Assembly: GCF_000949385.2 (NCBI RefSeq)
Contig: NZ_JYKO02000001.1
Span: forward strand, 5,160,453-5,224,452
Reading direction: 5' to 3'
Source of the DNA: Pseudomonas sp. LFM046
GTDB taxonomy: Bacteria > Pseudomonadota > Gammaproteobacteria > Pseudomonadales > Pseudomonadaceae
DNA: 64,000 bases
The translations under genes and the position numbers were made by a program. Below the pieces are notes generated by a model, which saw only the letters and a program-made list of their open reading frames with translations, ran no database searches and was not told where the DNA came from. Below, piece by piece: positions 9,831-21,822 of the stretch; position 1 is the first letter of the stretch, and the number at the start of each line of letters is the position of its first letter.

Positions 9831-9914
9831 AGAGAAGCGTGAAACCGGGTGGAGCCCCTCCCCCGGCAGGGATGACCATAACCACAACGAACCTGATGAC
9901 CTGAAGGAGTAACC

Positions 9915-10373
9915 ATGGGACAAGCCGTCGCCGCGTACCTGCATTTCCTGTCGATTTTCGTGCTCTTCGCCCTGCTCACCCTGGAGCACCGTCTGTTCAA
10001 GCTGCCCCTGGACCTGGAGCGTGCCCGCACCCTGATGCGCATAGACATGGCCTATGGCGTGGCAGCCGGCGCGGTGCTGGTCACCGGCCTGGCGCGGGTG
10101 ATCTGGTTCGACAAGGGGCTGGACTATTACCTGAACAACTCGCTGTTCCACGCCAAGATGGGGCTGTTCGCGTTGATCGCCCTGCTGTCCGGTTTTCCCA
10201 CCTTCGTCTTCCTCAACTGGCGCAATGAGCTGAAGGCCGGCCAGGTGCCGCAGATCAGCCCGGTCAAGGCGAAGGCGGTGATCATGGTGATCCGCCTGGA
10301 GCTGTTGCTGGCGTTGATCCTGCCGTTGCTGGCGGTGCTGATGGCGCGGGGTTATGGCGTCATCGGCTCCTGA
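9915..10373 (+). CDS. DUF2214 family inner-membrane protein
   Basis: A 152-residue hydrophobic protein with four predicted membrane helices: AAYLHFLSIFVLFALLTLEH at the N-terminus, MAYGVAAGAVLVTGLARVIW, FHAKMGLFALIALLSGFPTF and LELLLALILPLLAVLMAR at the C-terminus. It matches the DUF2214 pattern, whose function is unknown. An AAGGAG box precedes the ATG at good spacing. It lies downstream of the MATE exporter on the same strand, so co-transcription is possible but not shown. Confidence 0.85.
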   Translation: MGQAVAAYLHFLSIFVLFALLTLEHRLFKLPLDLERARTLMRIDMAYGVAAGAVLVTGLARVIWFDKGLDYYLNNSLFHAKMGLFALIALLSGFPTFVFLNWRNELKAGQVPQISPVKAKAVIMVIRLELLLALILPLLAVLMARGYGVIGS

Positions 10374-10480
10374 GCCTGCAACCCACCATTGGAGGTCAGC
10401 GTGGGCTAAAGCGGAGCGCCGCCCGGCCCACCCTAACCTCTTGGCAACAGCTGACAGGGGCATAGCCAATGAATTTGCCC

Positions 10481-11104
10481 CTACAGGATTACGTCCGGGA
10501 AGGGTTCGGGGGCGAATACCGGGTTGAAGGACAGCCGCTCGCGGGCCTGTTGCAGGACGGCGGCCACGGCTTCTTCGCCGTCGGCCAGGCCCTGCAGGTG
10601 GATGTACTCCACGTGGTGCAGGCCGATGATGCCCAGCACGTGGCGCAGGTACGGGGAGAGGAAGTCCATCTGCTTGGCCTTGGCCCCGAGGTAATGCCCG
10701 CCGGAACTCAGCACCACGAAGGTGGGCCGGTCTTCCAGCAGACCCACGCGCTGGCCGTTGTGGATCTCGAAGGAACGGCGGATGCGCACCACATAGTCCA
10801 GCCAGAGCTTCAGCGCCGCCGGCACCATGTAGTTGTGCATGGGCGTTGAGATCAGCAGGTAATGGCTGGATTCCAACTCGCCGATCAGTTGCTCGGAGAG
10901 GGCGAAATGCTCGTCCGAGCGATCCGCCTTGCCCACCACCGCCTCGGCATAGCCCGCAGAAAGCGGCGGCAACGGATCGCGCACGAGGTTGCGGACAATC
11001 ACCTCGGCCTTTGGGTGGATGCGCCGGGCCATTTCCCGGGCCAGTTGGCCGCCGGGGGACGCCTGGTCATTGGGGCTGCATTCGAGCAGAAGGACGCGCG
11101 GCAT
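10481..11104 (-). CDS. azoR: FMN-dependent NADH azoreductase / NAD(P)H quinone reductase
   Basis: The 207-residue protein has a flavodoxin-like fold signature: MPRVLLLECSPN at the N-terminus for the FMN phosphate site, and STPMHNYMVPAALKLWLDYV, the family hallmark around the flavin. The start at 11104 was chosen because the conserved family begins at MPRVLL; the frame extends upstream without conserved sequence. Family role: two-electron reduction of quinones and azo compounds by NAD(P)H, as a homodimer in the cytoplasm. P. aeruginosa has several paralogues, so the exact paralogue is uncertain. Confidence 0.88.
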   Translation of the reverse strand: MPRVLLLECSPNDQASPGGQLAREMARRIHPKAEVIVRNLVRDPLPPLSAGYAEAVVGKADRSDEHFALSEQLIGELESSHYLLISTPMHNYMVPAALKLWLDYVVRIRRSFEIHNGQRVGLLEDRPTFVVLSSGGHYLGAKAKQMDFLSPYLRHVLGIIGLHHVEYIHLQGLADGEEAVAAVLQQARERLSFNPVFAPEPFPDVIL

Positions 11105-11187
11105 GGTGGGGCTCCCGACAGGTTGAAAAGGCTGGAGGGAATGAAAGCGCCGGATGAGGGATTTTGCCAGGGAGTTGGTCGGGTCGT

Positions 11188-11270
11188 CGTAGGTTGGCGC
11201 CGAGCCGGCGCGGCCCAACGCGTAACGGACGCCAGCCGAAATGTTGGGCTTCGCTCAGCGCCAACCTACG
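11188..11270. repeat. Intergenic palindromic repeat, family A copy 1
   Basis: An imperfect inverted repeat starts with CGTAGGTTGGCGCCGAGC and ends with GCTCAGCGCCAACCTACG. Internal GCCCAACG and TTGGGCTTCG arms also pair. A second copy is at 34118-34203. It resembles REP/MITE-like elements found between Pseudomonas genes. It lies upstream of azoR and beyond the speA terminator. Confidence 0.8.
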
Positions 11271-11290
11271 GGACCGCTTTGCGGCCCATG

Positions 11291-11317
11291 AAAAAAAGCC
11301 CGGCGCGGGGCCGGGCT
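11291..11317 (-). terminator. Rho-independent terminator of speA
   Basis: Read on the minus strand, a GCCCGGC stem with a short GC-rich loop is followed directly by seven T residues. It lies about 20 nt after the speA stop codon. Confidence 0.85.
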
Positions 11318-11336
11318 TCTTCGATCACCAGGGTGA

Positions 11337-13250
<1,914 letters not shown>

Positions 13251-13381
13251 CGGTTTCCCCCTATGGGATAGAAAAGGGCCAGGCCGCCGGATCGTGCCGG
13301 GCGGGCTCGGACAGGTTAATTCGGTCGTGTGACGTTGGAGTGTTGACCGTTGCGATGACGGTCAGTTTAGAAAGCCGTGGC

Positions 13382-13753
13382 TCAGCCGCCGGATTTCTTC
13401 GCCTTGAAGCCGCGCTTGGCGAGTTCTTCAAGCAACAGGTCCACGTGGTCGCCCTGGATCTCGATCACGCCGTCCTTCAAGGCTCCACCGGTTCCACAAC
13501 GACGCTTGAGTGCGCTGGCCAGTTCCTTCAGGGCGTCTTCGGCCAGCGGCACGCCGCTGACGGTGGTGACGGTCTTGCCGCCACGGCCCTTGGTTTCACG
13601 GCGCACACGGGCAATGCCATCGCCAGCAGGCACGGCGGCTTGCTTGCAGATGCAGGCATCGATGGGCTGGCGGCATTCCGGGCAGTGCCGGCCGCTGTCG
13701 GTGGAGTACACCAGGCCGCTGAGGGCGGCAAAGGACGAAGCTTTCTTGACCAC
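13382..13753 (-). CDS. yciH: SUI1/YciH family translation factor homologue
   Basis: The 123-residue protein has a small N-terminal CPEC...CIC cysteine pair region, then a SUI1/eIF1-like domain (KGRGGKTVTTVSGVPLAED, CGTGGALKDGVIEIQGDH). YciH is known to influence start-codon discrimination during initiation in bacteria. It precedes speA on the same strand with a 131-nt gap. Length and motifs agree with the family throughout. Confidence 0.93.
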   Translation of the reverse strand: MVKKASSFAALSGLVYSTDSGRHCPECRQPIDACICKQAAVPAGDGIARVRRETKGRGGKTVTTVSGVPLAEDALKELASALKRRCGTGGALKDGVIEIQGDHVDLLLEELAKRGFKAKKSGG

Positions 13754-14122
13754 CGGCTTTCCTCGTAGGGGTCAGGATAGCGACTGGTCGGCGGGGTGCC
13801 GACCGCGAAGCCCCACTCTGGCAGGGGCAGCGCAGCCTGGCCGGGAGGCCAGGGTTGAAAGGCGGCGAAATTTATCAGCATTCGCGGCGAATGCTAAGTA
13901 CGAAAATGCGCCATTGATCGACAGATTAGCGACCTCGTGCAGCATCTCGCACGAAAGGGACTGGAATATTGCACAAACCCGCGCCGGGCGCGGGTTGCAG
14001 AGTCCCTCTGCTGCCAGGAGAAGCTACGTAGGGTGCGCTGTGCGCACCGGAACCTCCGTGCAGGATTGCCGGTGCGCACGGCGCACCCTACGGGAGATCG
14101 AGCCGAGGCCCGAACTGCCGAG
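13754..14122. other. Non-coding stretch between yciH and the Nudix gene
   Basis: No gene is seen. It holds a perfect 19-bp palindrome (AGCATTCGC-G-GCGAATGCT, 13877-13895) about 125 nt upstream of yciH. It also holds a GC-rich hairpin at 13976-13996, possibly the terminator of the Nudix operon, and a family B repeat at 14027-14092. Confidence 0.6.
14027..14092. repeat. Intergenic palindromic repeat, family B copy 1
   Basis: An inverted repeat begins CGTAGGGTGCGC and ends GCGCACCCTACG, with inner GTGCGCACCGG and CCGGTGCGCAC arms. A second copy lies at 59215-59283. The outer GTAGGGTG ends are shared with the family C repeats. Confidence 0.8.
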
Positions 14123-14650
14123 TCACGACAGCGACGCCAGATACAGCCGCAGCGCCTTGAGGGAGTCCGGGCAGCAAGGGCTCTGGGCCAGGGCCTCGTC
14201 CACGGTCATGAAGCGCGCTTCCATCACTTCTTCCGGCTGCAGCTTCAGCGGCGCGTCGGAGACGGCGGAGAACACCGCACCCCAGAGGCGGTTGCCCGGC
14301 TCGTCGAAATAGAAGCGGCCGTGATCCCGCAGCGGCACGCCGGAAACGCCCAGTTCCTCTTCCAGCTCACGGGCGGCGGATTCGGTGTAGTCCTCGCCTT
14401 CCTGCACCATGCCGCCGGCGGCCACGTCCCAGTAGCCCGGGTAGAGGGCTTTGCTCAGGGTGCGGCGATGCACGCAGAGCTGGCCGGCGGAATTGAACAG
14501 CAGGATGAAGGTGCCCCGGGAGATCAGCCCGCGCTCGCGCAATTCGGCGCGGGGCAGGCCACCCAGGGGGCGGTCCTGCTCGTCGACCCAGGCCACCCGC
14601 TCGGCATCGGATGCCGCGCGGTGGGCCGCTTCGCGTTCATCCATGGCCAT
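14123..14650 (-). CDS. Nudix hydrolase
   Basis: The predicted 175-residue protein carries a full Nudix box, GGMVQEGEDYTESAARELEE plus ELGV, with the catalytic REXXEE core. Family role: hydrolysis of nucleoside-diphosphate-linked compounds. The N-terminal layout (VDEQDRPLGG ... LISRGTFILLF) resembles the YfcD/isopentenyl-diphosphate-isomerase-like subgroup, but the substrate is unknown. The ATG at 14650 overlaps the TGA of the upstream DUF2333 gene (TGATG), indicating translational coupling. A second ATG six nucleotides downstream is possible. Confidence 0.9.
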   Translation of the reverse strand: MAMDEREAAHRAASDAERVAWVDEQDRPLGGLPRAELRERGLISRGTFILLFNSAGQLCVHRRTLSKALYPGYWDVAAGGMVQEGEDYTESAARELEEELGVSGVPLRDHGRFYFDEPGNRLWGAVFSAVSDAPLKLQPEEVMEARFMTVDEALAQSPCCPDSLKALRLYLASLS

Positions 14651-15720
14651 CAACCCTGCTCCAGCAGCTGACGCAGGTCGATCACCGCGGCGTTGGCGCG
14701 GGAGATGTAGTTGGCCATCACCAGCGAGTGGTTGGCGAGGACGCCGTAGCCGCTGCCATTCAGCACCATGGGGCTCCACAGCGGCTCCTGGGCGGCCTCC
14801 AGCTCACGGATGATCTGGCGCACGCTGATGGTGGCGTTCTTCTTCGCCAGCACATCGGCGAAGTCGACTTCGATGGCGCGCAGGATGTGGGACAGGGCCC
14901 AGGCCTGGCCGCGAGCCTCATAGAAGACGTTGTCGATCTGCAGCCAGGGGGTCTCGACGATCTCCTCGCTCACCGCCGGCACCTGGCCGGAGGCCGCGGC
15001 GGCTTCGGGGCTGATGTCGGTGTTCAGGCGTACCCGGCCGACGCTGGCAGACAGGCGCTGGGACAGCGAACCAAGGCGGGTGGCGACGTCGCCCAGCCAG
15101 TTGTTCAGGTTGTCGGCGCGGGTATAGAACTGCGCGTTGGGCTGGTTCGGGTTGGCCAGGCGGGCCAGGTAGCGGTCCAGGGAGCGGATGCCTTCCTGGT
15201 ACTCGGACTCGGAGGCCGGCAGCGCCCAGCTCTTGTTGTCGAAGTTGAAGCGCGGCTCGGCCTTGGCCAGGTCCGGGTCCTCGGTGGACTGGGACTGGGA
15301 ACGGGCAAAGTCCTTGCGCAGGGCACGGGACAGGTCGCGCACCTGGACCAGCACGCCGTATTCCCAGGCAGGCATGTTGTCCAGCCACAGGCCGGGCGGG
15401 GCCAGGTCGTTGGAGAGGTAGCCGCCGCTCTTGTCGAGCAGGGTCTGGGCGACGGTCTTGAGGGTTTCCACCGTGGTGTAGCCGCTGACCATCTGGCGGC
15501 CGGCGCGGTCGGCGGCGGCCTGGGCGTTCTGCTGCACGGGGAAGAGGTCAGGTTCCTGGCTCCAGTACCAGCCCACGATGACGCACGCGAGCAGGTAGAC
15601 CACCAGCAGGCTGCCAAGGGCGCGGCTCAGCCAGATCCCTCCCAGGTAGCTGCGCACGTCATCTACCGAATCATCGACGCGATCGCGCGCCTCGCCCATA
15701 CGCTTCTTCCAGTCCAGCAT
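14650..15720 (-). CDS. DUF2333 family membrane-anchored protein
   Basis: The 356-residue protein has one N-terminal transmembrane segment (ALGSLLVVYLLACVIVGWYW) followed by a soluble, largely helical domain, probably periplasmic. The start at 15720 has an AAGGA box at good spacing; upstream codons show no conservation. DUF2333 has no known function. The gene overlaps the Nudix gene downstream in an apparent two-gene operon, the same order as P. aeruginosa PA4842-PA4841. Confidence 0.88.
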   Translation of the reverse strand: MLDWKKRMGEARDRVDDSVDDVRSYLGGIWLSRALGSLLVVYLLACVIVGWYWSQEPDLFPVQQNAQAAADRAGRQMVSGYTTVETLKTVAQTLLDKSGGYLSNDLAPPGLWLDNMPAWEYGVLVQVRDLSRALRKDFARSQSQSTEDPDLAKAEPRFNFDNKSWALPASESEYQEGIRSLDRYLARLANPNQPNAQFYTRADNLNNWLGDVATRLGSLSQRLSASVGRVRLNTDISPEAAAASGQVPAVSEEIVETPWLQIDNVFYEARGQAWALSHILRAIEVDFADVLAKKNATISVRQIIRELEAAQEPLWSPMVLNGSGYGVLANHSLVMANYISRANAAVIDLRQLLEQG

Positions 15721-16012
15721 GGCAGTGTCCTTCAGATTTCGATCAGCACGGAAAAGGTTCGGCCACGCTCCGCAGCGGTCGTGGCCAGGTTCAGCACTAT
15801 AAGGGAAGCGCGAGCGCGACGCAGTGGTCGCGAGCCAAACCATCATCCGGTGCGCGCGGCTCTCGAGGGGGACCGGCGACCTGCTGACGATCATTGCCGG
15901 CGAGATGACGCAAAACCGGGACAGATGGCACTGGCGTACCGTCTACAAGCTGATAGCATGGAGCCATCATCAAGATCGCCTTGAGGCGACACCCCCCACA
16001 AGAAGCCGGGCC

Positions 16013-17629
16013 ATGACCGAGCACGACGACCCTAGCCGCGACCGACTCAAGAACCACTTTGCCCAACGGGTGATCTACCAGGCGCGGCACGTGCTGGAAA
16101 TATGGCAGCGCCTGCAACGCAGCGAGTGGAGCGCGGCCTGCATGGCCGAGCTGGGGGAGGCCAGCCTCAACCTGCAACGCTATGCCGAACGCTTCGAGCA
16201 GACCGAACACAGCCGCCTGGCGGTGGCCATCGGCAACTGCCTGCGGGGCGTGGAGGAGAATCGCGGGCGGCTGTCCAGCGACCTGATCACCGAAATCAGC
16301 CTGCTGATGCAGCGTCTCTCCCGCACCGGGCTGCGACACGGCGACCAGTTCGAGCAGACCTTCCTGCCGCCCCTGCGCAAACCGGTATACCTGGCACTGC
16401 AAAGCGAGGACCGCGCCGGGCGCCTGATCCAGCAACTGGAGTTCTTCGGACTCAACGCCCAGCGCTACGTCAGTGCCAATGCGTTCCGTTCGGCCATGGC
16501 CGAGCGGCATCCGTCGGCCATCGTGCTGGAAGTGGACTTCTCCGGACCGGGCAAGGGCCTGGAACTGGCGCGGGAAGCCCAGGCGGGCCTGGAACAGAAG
16601 CTGCCGATCATTTTCTTCAGCCATGAAGAAACCGATGCGCCGACTCGTCTCGCCGCCGTGCGCGCCGGTGGCCAGGAGTTCTTCACCGGCGCCCTGGACG
16701 CCTCCAGCCTGCTGGAGAAGCTGGAAATCCTGACCCGCACCGCCCATTACGACCCGTTCAAGGTGCTGATCGTCGACGACTCCCGCGCCCAGGCCACCCA
16801 TACCGAGATGGTGCTCAACTCCGCCGGCATCGTTACCCGGGCCATCACCGAGCCGGTGCAGACCCTGCAGGCCCTGGCCGAATTCCAGCCGGACCTGATC
16901 ATCCTCGACATGTACATGCCCGAGTGCCTGGGCACCGAGTTGGCCAAGGTGATCCGCCAGCACGAGCGCTATGTCAGCGTGCCGATCATCTACCTGTCCG
17001 CCGAGGACGACCTGAACAAGCAGTTGGACGCCATGAGCGAAGGCGGCGACGACTTTCTCACCAAGCCCATCAAGCCGCGCCACCTGATCGCCACGGTGCG
17101 TACCCGCGCCAACCGCGCCCGCAGCCTGAAGGCACGGATGGTGCGCGACAGCCTCACCGGCCTGTTCAACCACACCCACACCCTGCAACTGCTGGAAGAC
17201 GCCAGCTCCAGGGCCCGCCGGGACGGCAAGCCGCTGTGCTTCGCCATGCTCGACATCGATCACTTCAAGAAGGTCAACGACACCTACGGCCACCCCATGG
17301 GCGACCGGGTGATCAAGAGCCTCGCCCTCTTCCTCAAGCAGCGCCTGCGCAAGACCGACCACATCGGCCGCTACGGCGGTGAGGAATTCGCGGTGGTGCT
17401 GCCGGACACCGACCTGGAAGCGGCGCACCGGGTGCTGGAGGAAATCCGCCGGCGCTTCGCCGAGATCCGCTACCCGGCGCAGCCCCATGACCTGACCTGC
17501 ACCTTCAGTTGTGGCATCGCCCAACTGACGAACGGCGTCGACATCAACCAACTCTCCAAGCAGGCGGACGAAGCGCTCTACGTCGCAAAGCGCAGCGGTC
17601 GCAACCGGGTGGAATTGCACCTGGACTGA
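16013..17629 (+). CDS. gcbA: Two-REC GGDEF diguanylate cyclase
   Basis: The 538-residue protein has a helical Hpt-like N-terminus, a degenerate receiver (about 124-240, with E-V-D where the phosphoacceptor block should be), a canonical receiver (about 249-365, DD pair in VLIVDDSR, acceptor Asp299 in ILDMYMP), and a C-terminal GGDEF domain with active GGEEF at 455-459. An RKTD inhibitory c-di-GMP site lies five residues before GGEEF. It should make c-di-GMP. The P. aeruginosa orthologue GcbA acts in initial attachment and biofilm dispersal. ATG 16013 is preferred over upstream in-frame starts because similarity begins at MTEHDDPS. Confidence 0.93.
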   Translation: MTEHDDPSRDRLKNHFAQRVIYQARHVLEIWQRLQRSEWSAACMAELGEASLNLQRYAERFEQTEHSRLAVAIGNCLRGVEENRGRLSSDLITEISLLMQRLSRTGLRHGDQFEQTFLPPLRKPVYLALQSEDRAGRLIQQLEFFGLNAQRYVSANAFRSAMAERHPSAIVLEVDFSGPGKGLELAREAQAGLEQKLPIIFFSHEETDAPTRLAAVRAGGQEFFTGALDASSLLEKLEILTRTAHYDPFKVLIVDDSRAQATHTEMVLNSAGIVTRAITEPVQTLQALAEFQPDLIILDMYMPECLGTELAKVIRQHERYVSVPIIYLSAEDDLNKQLDAMSEGGDDFLTKPIKPRHLIATVRTRANRARSLKARMVRDSLTGLFNHTHTLQLLEDASSRARRDGKPLCFAMLDIDHFKKVNDTYGHPMGDRVIKSLALFLKQRLRKTDHIGRYGGEEFAVVLPDTDLEAAHRVLEEIRRRFAEIRYPAQPHDLTCTFSCGIAQLTNGVDINQLSKQADEALYVAKRSGRNRVELHLD

Positions 17630-17760
17630 GGCCCGGAGTCACAGGACTGTCATCAAACGGCAATATCATCTGGCCATCTCTCAGAGCCCGTTCACGCCCC
17701 CGCGACTGTCCAGAGACACCGCGCGCTCCGTGGTCAGGCTGATTGTCTGCCGAGGTCCAG

Positions 17761-19725
17761 ATGCGCCTGAAACCGCTCACCAACCTGATTACCTTGCTGC
17801 TGGTCACTGTGTGCCTGGCACTGGGGGCCACCCTCTGGTGGTCACAGCGCGCCTTGGAGCGCCCTTACCAACTGATGGAGCAGTACCTGGAACTGGCCCA
17901 GCGCTTCCGGGGCGAGGTGGCGGACAACGTCCAGGCCTACCTCAACAGCGGCGACGCCCTGCGTCACAGCGCCGCCAGCCAGGGCATCGACAGCCTGGAG
18001 CAGCGCCTCGGCCAGCTTCCCGCCGGACTCACCGAGAACTTGCTGCCCAGCTTCAACGAACTGCGGGAATTCACCCGCGGCGAACTGCTGGCCGCCGGCA
18101 AGCTGGCGGGTGACCCCCAGGGCCTGCTGATCCAGGCCGAGCGGGAAATCGCCGGCTCCCTCGACCAGCTCGCCCAGTACGCCGCCTCCGCCAACACCCC
18201 GGCCGCCGGCGACTACCGCGCGCCACTGTTCGCCGCCGCCCAGCACCTCAATCGCCTCAGCCAGGCCCGCGCCAAGCTGGTGGCCAGCGGCCGCGATGAA
18301 CTGGCTGCCGACGTCGAACGCGAACTGGAAGCCCTGGGCCGCGACAGCGCCCAGCTGGAACAACTGCCCCTGCTGGGCGTGGCCGACAGCGGCAGCTCCG
18401 CGTCCGACGACTTCGCCGCCATGATGGGCCTGGAAAGCAGCAGCGAATCCAGCCAGGCGGAAGACCGCGGCGTCACCCTCAAACGCGAGCTGACCGGCCT
18501 GCTCAAACGCTACCCCGGCGAGCTGACCCGCACCCGCGAACTGATCCAGCGCCGCGCCGAACTGACCGCCGCCACCGCCCAGCGGGTGGACGCCCTGCAG
18601 ACCGCCCTCGCCGCCCTGGAGCCCCAGGTGCGCGCCGAGCACGGCCGCATCCAGGCCGAAGTCCGCGTTATCCAGGGCCTGATGATTGGCCTGATCCTGC
18701 TGATCGCCCTGTGCATCGACCGCATCCAGCGTCGCCTGACCCAAGTGCTGGGCCGACTGGTCAACGCACTGGGAGCCTGGGCAGCGGGTGATTTCAGCCA
18801 GCCCATCACCCTCGGCTCCAGAATCCACGACCTGCGCCTGATCGAGGACTCCCTCAACCGCCTGCGCGACTACCTGGGCGAACTGGTGGGCACCATCCGC
18901 CAGCACGCCGAACGGGTGGCGGGCAGCAGCAGCGCCCTGGCCGACCTGAACAATGGCCTGCATGCCGGCGCCGAACACCAGGCAGGCGGTACTGCACAGA
19001 TCCGCGACGCGCTGGGCGAACTGGAGGCCACCATCCAGCAGGTGGCCGGCGACGCCACCCTGGCCGCCGATGCCAGCCGCGACGCCGGTCGCGCCGTGGA
19101 ACAAGGCCAGGGGGTGATCGACCAGAGCCTGGCCGGCCTGCACCAACTGGTGGGCGAGGTGCAGAACAGCGCCCAGGCGGTGGAACGCCTGGCCGAGGAG
19201 ACCGAGACCATCGACAAGGTGCTGACCGTGATTCGCGGCATCGCCGAACAGACCAACCTGCTGGCGCTCAACGCTGCCATCGAGGCGGCTCGCGCCGGCG
19301 AGATGGGCAGAGGCTTCGCCGTGGTGGCCGAGGAAGTCCGCTCCCTGGCCCTGCGCACCACCGGCGCCACCACCGAGATCCAGCAACTGATTGCCCGCCT
19401 GCAGCAGGCGGCGCGGCAGTCGGTGGATGCCATGCGCGTCCAGGTGGAGCACGCCGAGTCCAGCGCCGAGCAGGCCGAAGCCGCCGATGGCGCGCTGGTG
19501 GAAGTGGTCAGCGCCATCCGCACCATCGCCAGCATGGCCGAACGCATTGCCGACGCCACCGCCCAGCAGAGTTGCGCGGTCAGCGAAATCCGCGACCACA
19601 GCGAGCAGATCCACCAGTTGGGTGGCGACAACCTGGCGCGCATCGGCGAGAGCCGCAGCCAGGGCGAGCGCCTGATGCAACTGGGCGGGGAACTGCACAC
19701 GGCGGTGAAGGCCTTCCGCGTGTGA
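17761..19725 (+). CDS. ctpL: Methyl-accepting chemotaxis transducer (CtpL-like)
   Basis: The 654-residue protein has an N-terminal membrane segment (about 7-30), a large helical periplasmic sensor of about 270 residues consistent with an HBM-type domain, a second membrane segment (about 303-321), a HAMP linker and an MCP signalling domain with hairpin tip [20 protein letters not shown] near residues 494-514. Synteny points to CtpL, which in P. aeruginosa is involved in inorganic phosphate taxis. ATG 17761 follows a GAGGT box; a TTG 18 nt upstream is less likely. The ligand is inferred, not visible. Confidence 0.9.
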   Translation: MRLKPLTNLITLLLVTVCLALGATLWWSQRALERPYQLMEQYLELAQRFRGEVADNVQAYLNSGDALRHSAASQGIDSLEQRLGQLPAGLTENLLPSFNELREFTRGELLAAGKLAGDPQGLLIQAEREIAGSLDQLAQYAASANTPAAGDYRAPLFAAAQHLNRLSQARAKLVASGRDELAADVERELEALGRDSAQLEQLPLLGVADSGSSASDDFAAMMGLESSSESSQAEDRGVTLKRELTGLLKRYPGELTRTRELIQRRAELTAATAQRVDALQTALAALEPQVRAEHGRIQAEVRVIQGLMIGLILLIALCIDRIQRRLTQVLGRLVNALGAWAAGDFSQPITLGSRIHDLRLIEDSLNRLRDYLGELVGTIRQHAERVAGSSSALADLNNGLHAGAEHQAGGTAQIRDALGELEATIQQVAGDATLAADASRDAGRAVEQGQGVIDQSLAGLHQLVGEVQNSAQAVERLAEETETIDKVLTVIRGIAEQTNLLALNAAIEAARAGEMGRGFAVVAEEVRSLALRTTGATTEIQQLIARLQQAARQSVDAMRVQVEHAESSAEQAEAADGALVEVVSAIRTIASMAERIADATAQQSCAVSEIRDHSEQIHQLGGDNLARIGESRSQGERLMQLGGELHTAVKAFRV

Positions 19726-19915
19726 GCCCCGGCGCGACCGATTGTCGCGCCTCGCCGCCGGCAGAGTGCTTCCGTGGGGTGGGCCTCAGCCCGCCATGAG
19801 GTCCCGCCCACTTCGCGACCTTCTGGTCATGGGACAAAACCGCTTACAGCCCGGAGCCTGCAGGAAGACGTCGGGGTCCGTTATGATGTGGGCATTTTCC
19901 GCTCAAGAGACACCC

Positions 19916-21700
19916 ATGCGCCGCCTGCTGAGCCTGATCTTGCTGCTGGTGGCCCTGCCCGCTGCCGCAGGGTTGCTGGACAACCGCCCGAACCCGACCC
20001 TGGGTGCCCCCCTCAATAACAGCGGCGACTTCCTGCCCGTGCGCGAGGCTTTCCGCCTCAGCCTGGTAGAAAGCACGCCCACCTCGGTGAAGCTGCGCTT
20101 TACCAATGCCGAGGGCTATTACCTCTATCGCCACCGCTTCCAGTTCCGCGCCGAGCCCGCTGACAGCGGCCTGGGCCAGCCCGTCCTGCCTGCCGGCAAG
20201 CACAAGACCGACGACTACTTCGGTGATGTCGAGGTGTACTACGGCGTAACGGACATCAACCTGCCCGTGGACCCGGCGCGCAAGGCGCCCGCCCAACTGC
20301 GAGTGACCTACCAGGGCTGCGCCGACAAGGGCCTGTGCTATCCGCCGGAAACCGAAGTGCTGAAACTGGCCGACGGCGCCGCAAGCAGCGGCAGCACAGG
20401 CGGCGGTGAACTCGGCAACGCGGCAGGCAAGGCCTGGAGCTGGCATGAGCTGGCACTGTTCTTCCTCGCCGGCCTCGGCCTGACCTTCACCCCCTGCGTG
20501 CTGCCGATGCTGCCGATCCTTTCCGGCGTGGTGCTGCGCGGCCAGGCGGGCGGCAGCCGGGGCCTGGTACTGTCGCTGGCCTACGTAGTGCCGATGGCCG
20601 CCTGCTTCGCCCTGCTGGGCGCGCTGATGGGCGTGTTCGGTGCCGAACTCAACCTCCAGGCGCGGCTGCAATCGCCTTGGGTATTGGTGCCCTTCGCCGG
20701 CTTCTTCACTCTCTTCGCCCTGGCCATGTTCGGCCTCTATGAACTGCGCCTGCCGCGCTTCATCAGCGGCCCGCTGGACACCCTGGCGGGCAGCACCAAG
20801 GGCGGCTCGATCTGGAGCGCGGCCCTGATGGGCGTGCTTTCCAGCCTGCTGGTGTCCCCTTGCGTCTCCGCGCCCCTGGCCGGCGCCCTGCTCTATATCA
20901 GCGCAAGCGGCGATGCCCTGGGCGGCGGCCTGAAACTCTTCGCCCTCGGCCTGGGTATGGGCGCCCCCCTGGTGCTGTTCGCCACCGGCGGCGGCGCGCT
21001 GCTGCCGAAGGCCGGCCAGTGGATGGTGGTGGTGCGCAACGCCTTTGGCGTGCTGCTGCTGGCGGTGGCCGTGTGGATGCTCGAACGCGTTCTGCCCGGC
21101 CCGCTGACCCTGGGCCTCTGGGGCCTGCTGGCCGCTGGCGTGGCGCTGTTCCTCGGTGCCCTGGAGTTCATCCCCAAGACGCCCCGGGAACGCCTGACAC
21201 AACTGGCCGGCCTGGTGCTGCTGGTCTACGCCGTAGCCGCCTGGGCTGGCGCCCTCCAGGGCGAATCCGATCCGCTGCGCCCCCTGGGCCGCACGCACCT
21301 CGCTGGTGCGCCGACCGTCGGACCGGCGGCCGGAGAGTGGCAGACCATCAAGACTCCGGCACAGCTCAGCACTGCCCTGGCCGACGCCAAGGCCGCTGGC
21401 CAGCCGCTGCTGCTGGACTGGTATGCCGACTGGTGCATTAGTTGCAAGGTGATCGAGCGTGAAGTCCTCACCGCCACGGAGGTTACCTCGCAACTGGGCG
21501 GCTACCGCCTGATCCGCTTCGACATGACCGAGAGCAACGCCGAACAGCGCGCCCTGCTCGACCGCTACAAGCTGTTCGGACCGCCGGCCGTCCTGTTCTT
21601 TAGCGGCAAGGGTGACGAATTGGCCGATCTGCGTGTCGTAGGTGAAGTCGATGCCAAGGCGTTCGCCGCTCGCCTGCAACAGGCAAGCGCATCGCGCTGA
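19916..21700 (+). CDS. dsbD: Thiol:disulfide interchange protein DsbD (DipZ)
   Basis: The 594-residue protein has a signal peptide ([19 protein letters not shown]), a periplasmic N-terminal DsbD-alpha domain with the Cys pair [10 protein letters not shown], an eight-helix membrane domain with [10 protein letters not shown] and [10 protein letters not shown], and a C-terminal thioredoxin domain with WCISC. It moves electrons from cytoplasmic thioredoxin to periplasmic DsbC/DsbG and cytochrome c maturation. ATG 19916 was chosen because it starts the signal peptide; the longer frame has none. A TATGAT -10-like element lies at 19882-19887. Confidence 0.95.
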   Translation: MRRLLSLILLLVALPAAAGLLDNRPNPTLGAPLNNSGDFLPVREAFRLSLVESTPTSVKLRFTNAEGYYLYRHRFQFRAEPADSGLGQPVLPAGKHKTDDYFGDVEVYYGVTDINLPVDPARKAPAQLRVTYQGCADKGLCYPPETEVLKLADGAASSGSTGGGELGNAAGKAWSWHELALFFLAGLGLTFTPCVLPMLPILSGVVLRGQAGGSRGLVLSLAYVVPMAACFALLGALMGVFGAELNLQARLQSPWVLVPFAGFFTLFALAMFGLYELRLPRFISGPLDTLAGSTKGGSIWSAALMGVLSSLLVSPCVSAPLAGALLYISASGDALGGGLKLFALGLGMGAPLVLFATGGGALLPKAGQWMVVVRNAFGVLLLAVAVWMLERVLPGPLTLGLWGLLAAGVALFLGALEFIPKTPRERLTQLAGLVLLVYAVAAWAGALQGESDPLRPLGRTHLAGAPTVGPAAGEWQTIKTPAQLSTALADAKAAGQPLLLDWYADWCISCKVIEREVLTATEVTSQLGGYRLIRFDMTESNAEQRALLDRYKLFGPPAVLFFSGKGDELADLRVVGEVDAKAFAARLQQASASR

Positions 21701-21753
21701 CGTATGCAACGTCATATATTTGCCGCAATCACCGGGCATCTTGTCGACTATTG

Positions 21754-21784
21754 TTGACAACTGGACAGCCATTTCCGCTATCCG
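21754..21784 (+). promoter_or_regulatory. Candidate sigma-70 promoter for aroQ-accB-accC
   Basis: A perfect TTGACA -35 hexamer is at 21754-21759. The best -10-like hexamer, TATCCG at 21779-21784, is weak and 19 bp away. The pair sits about 40 nt before the aroQ start. Confidence 0.4.
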
Positions 21785-21822
21785 GCATAGTGCCGCCTGG
21801 CCTCCAACAAGGAACCATCAGC

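Noticed and set aside
10455-10482. Hairpin AGGGGCA...TGCCCCT near the azoR stop
   Set aside because: The stem is only 7 bp with a long loop and runs into the azoR stop codon; too weak to call a terminator.
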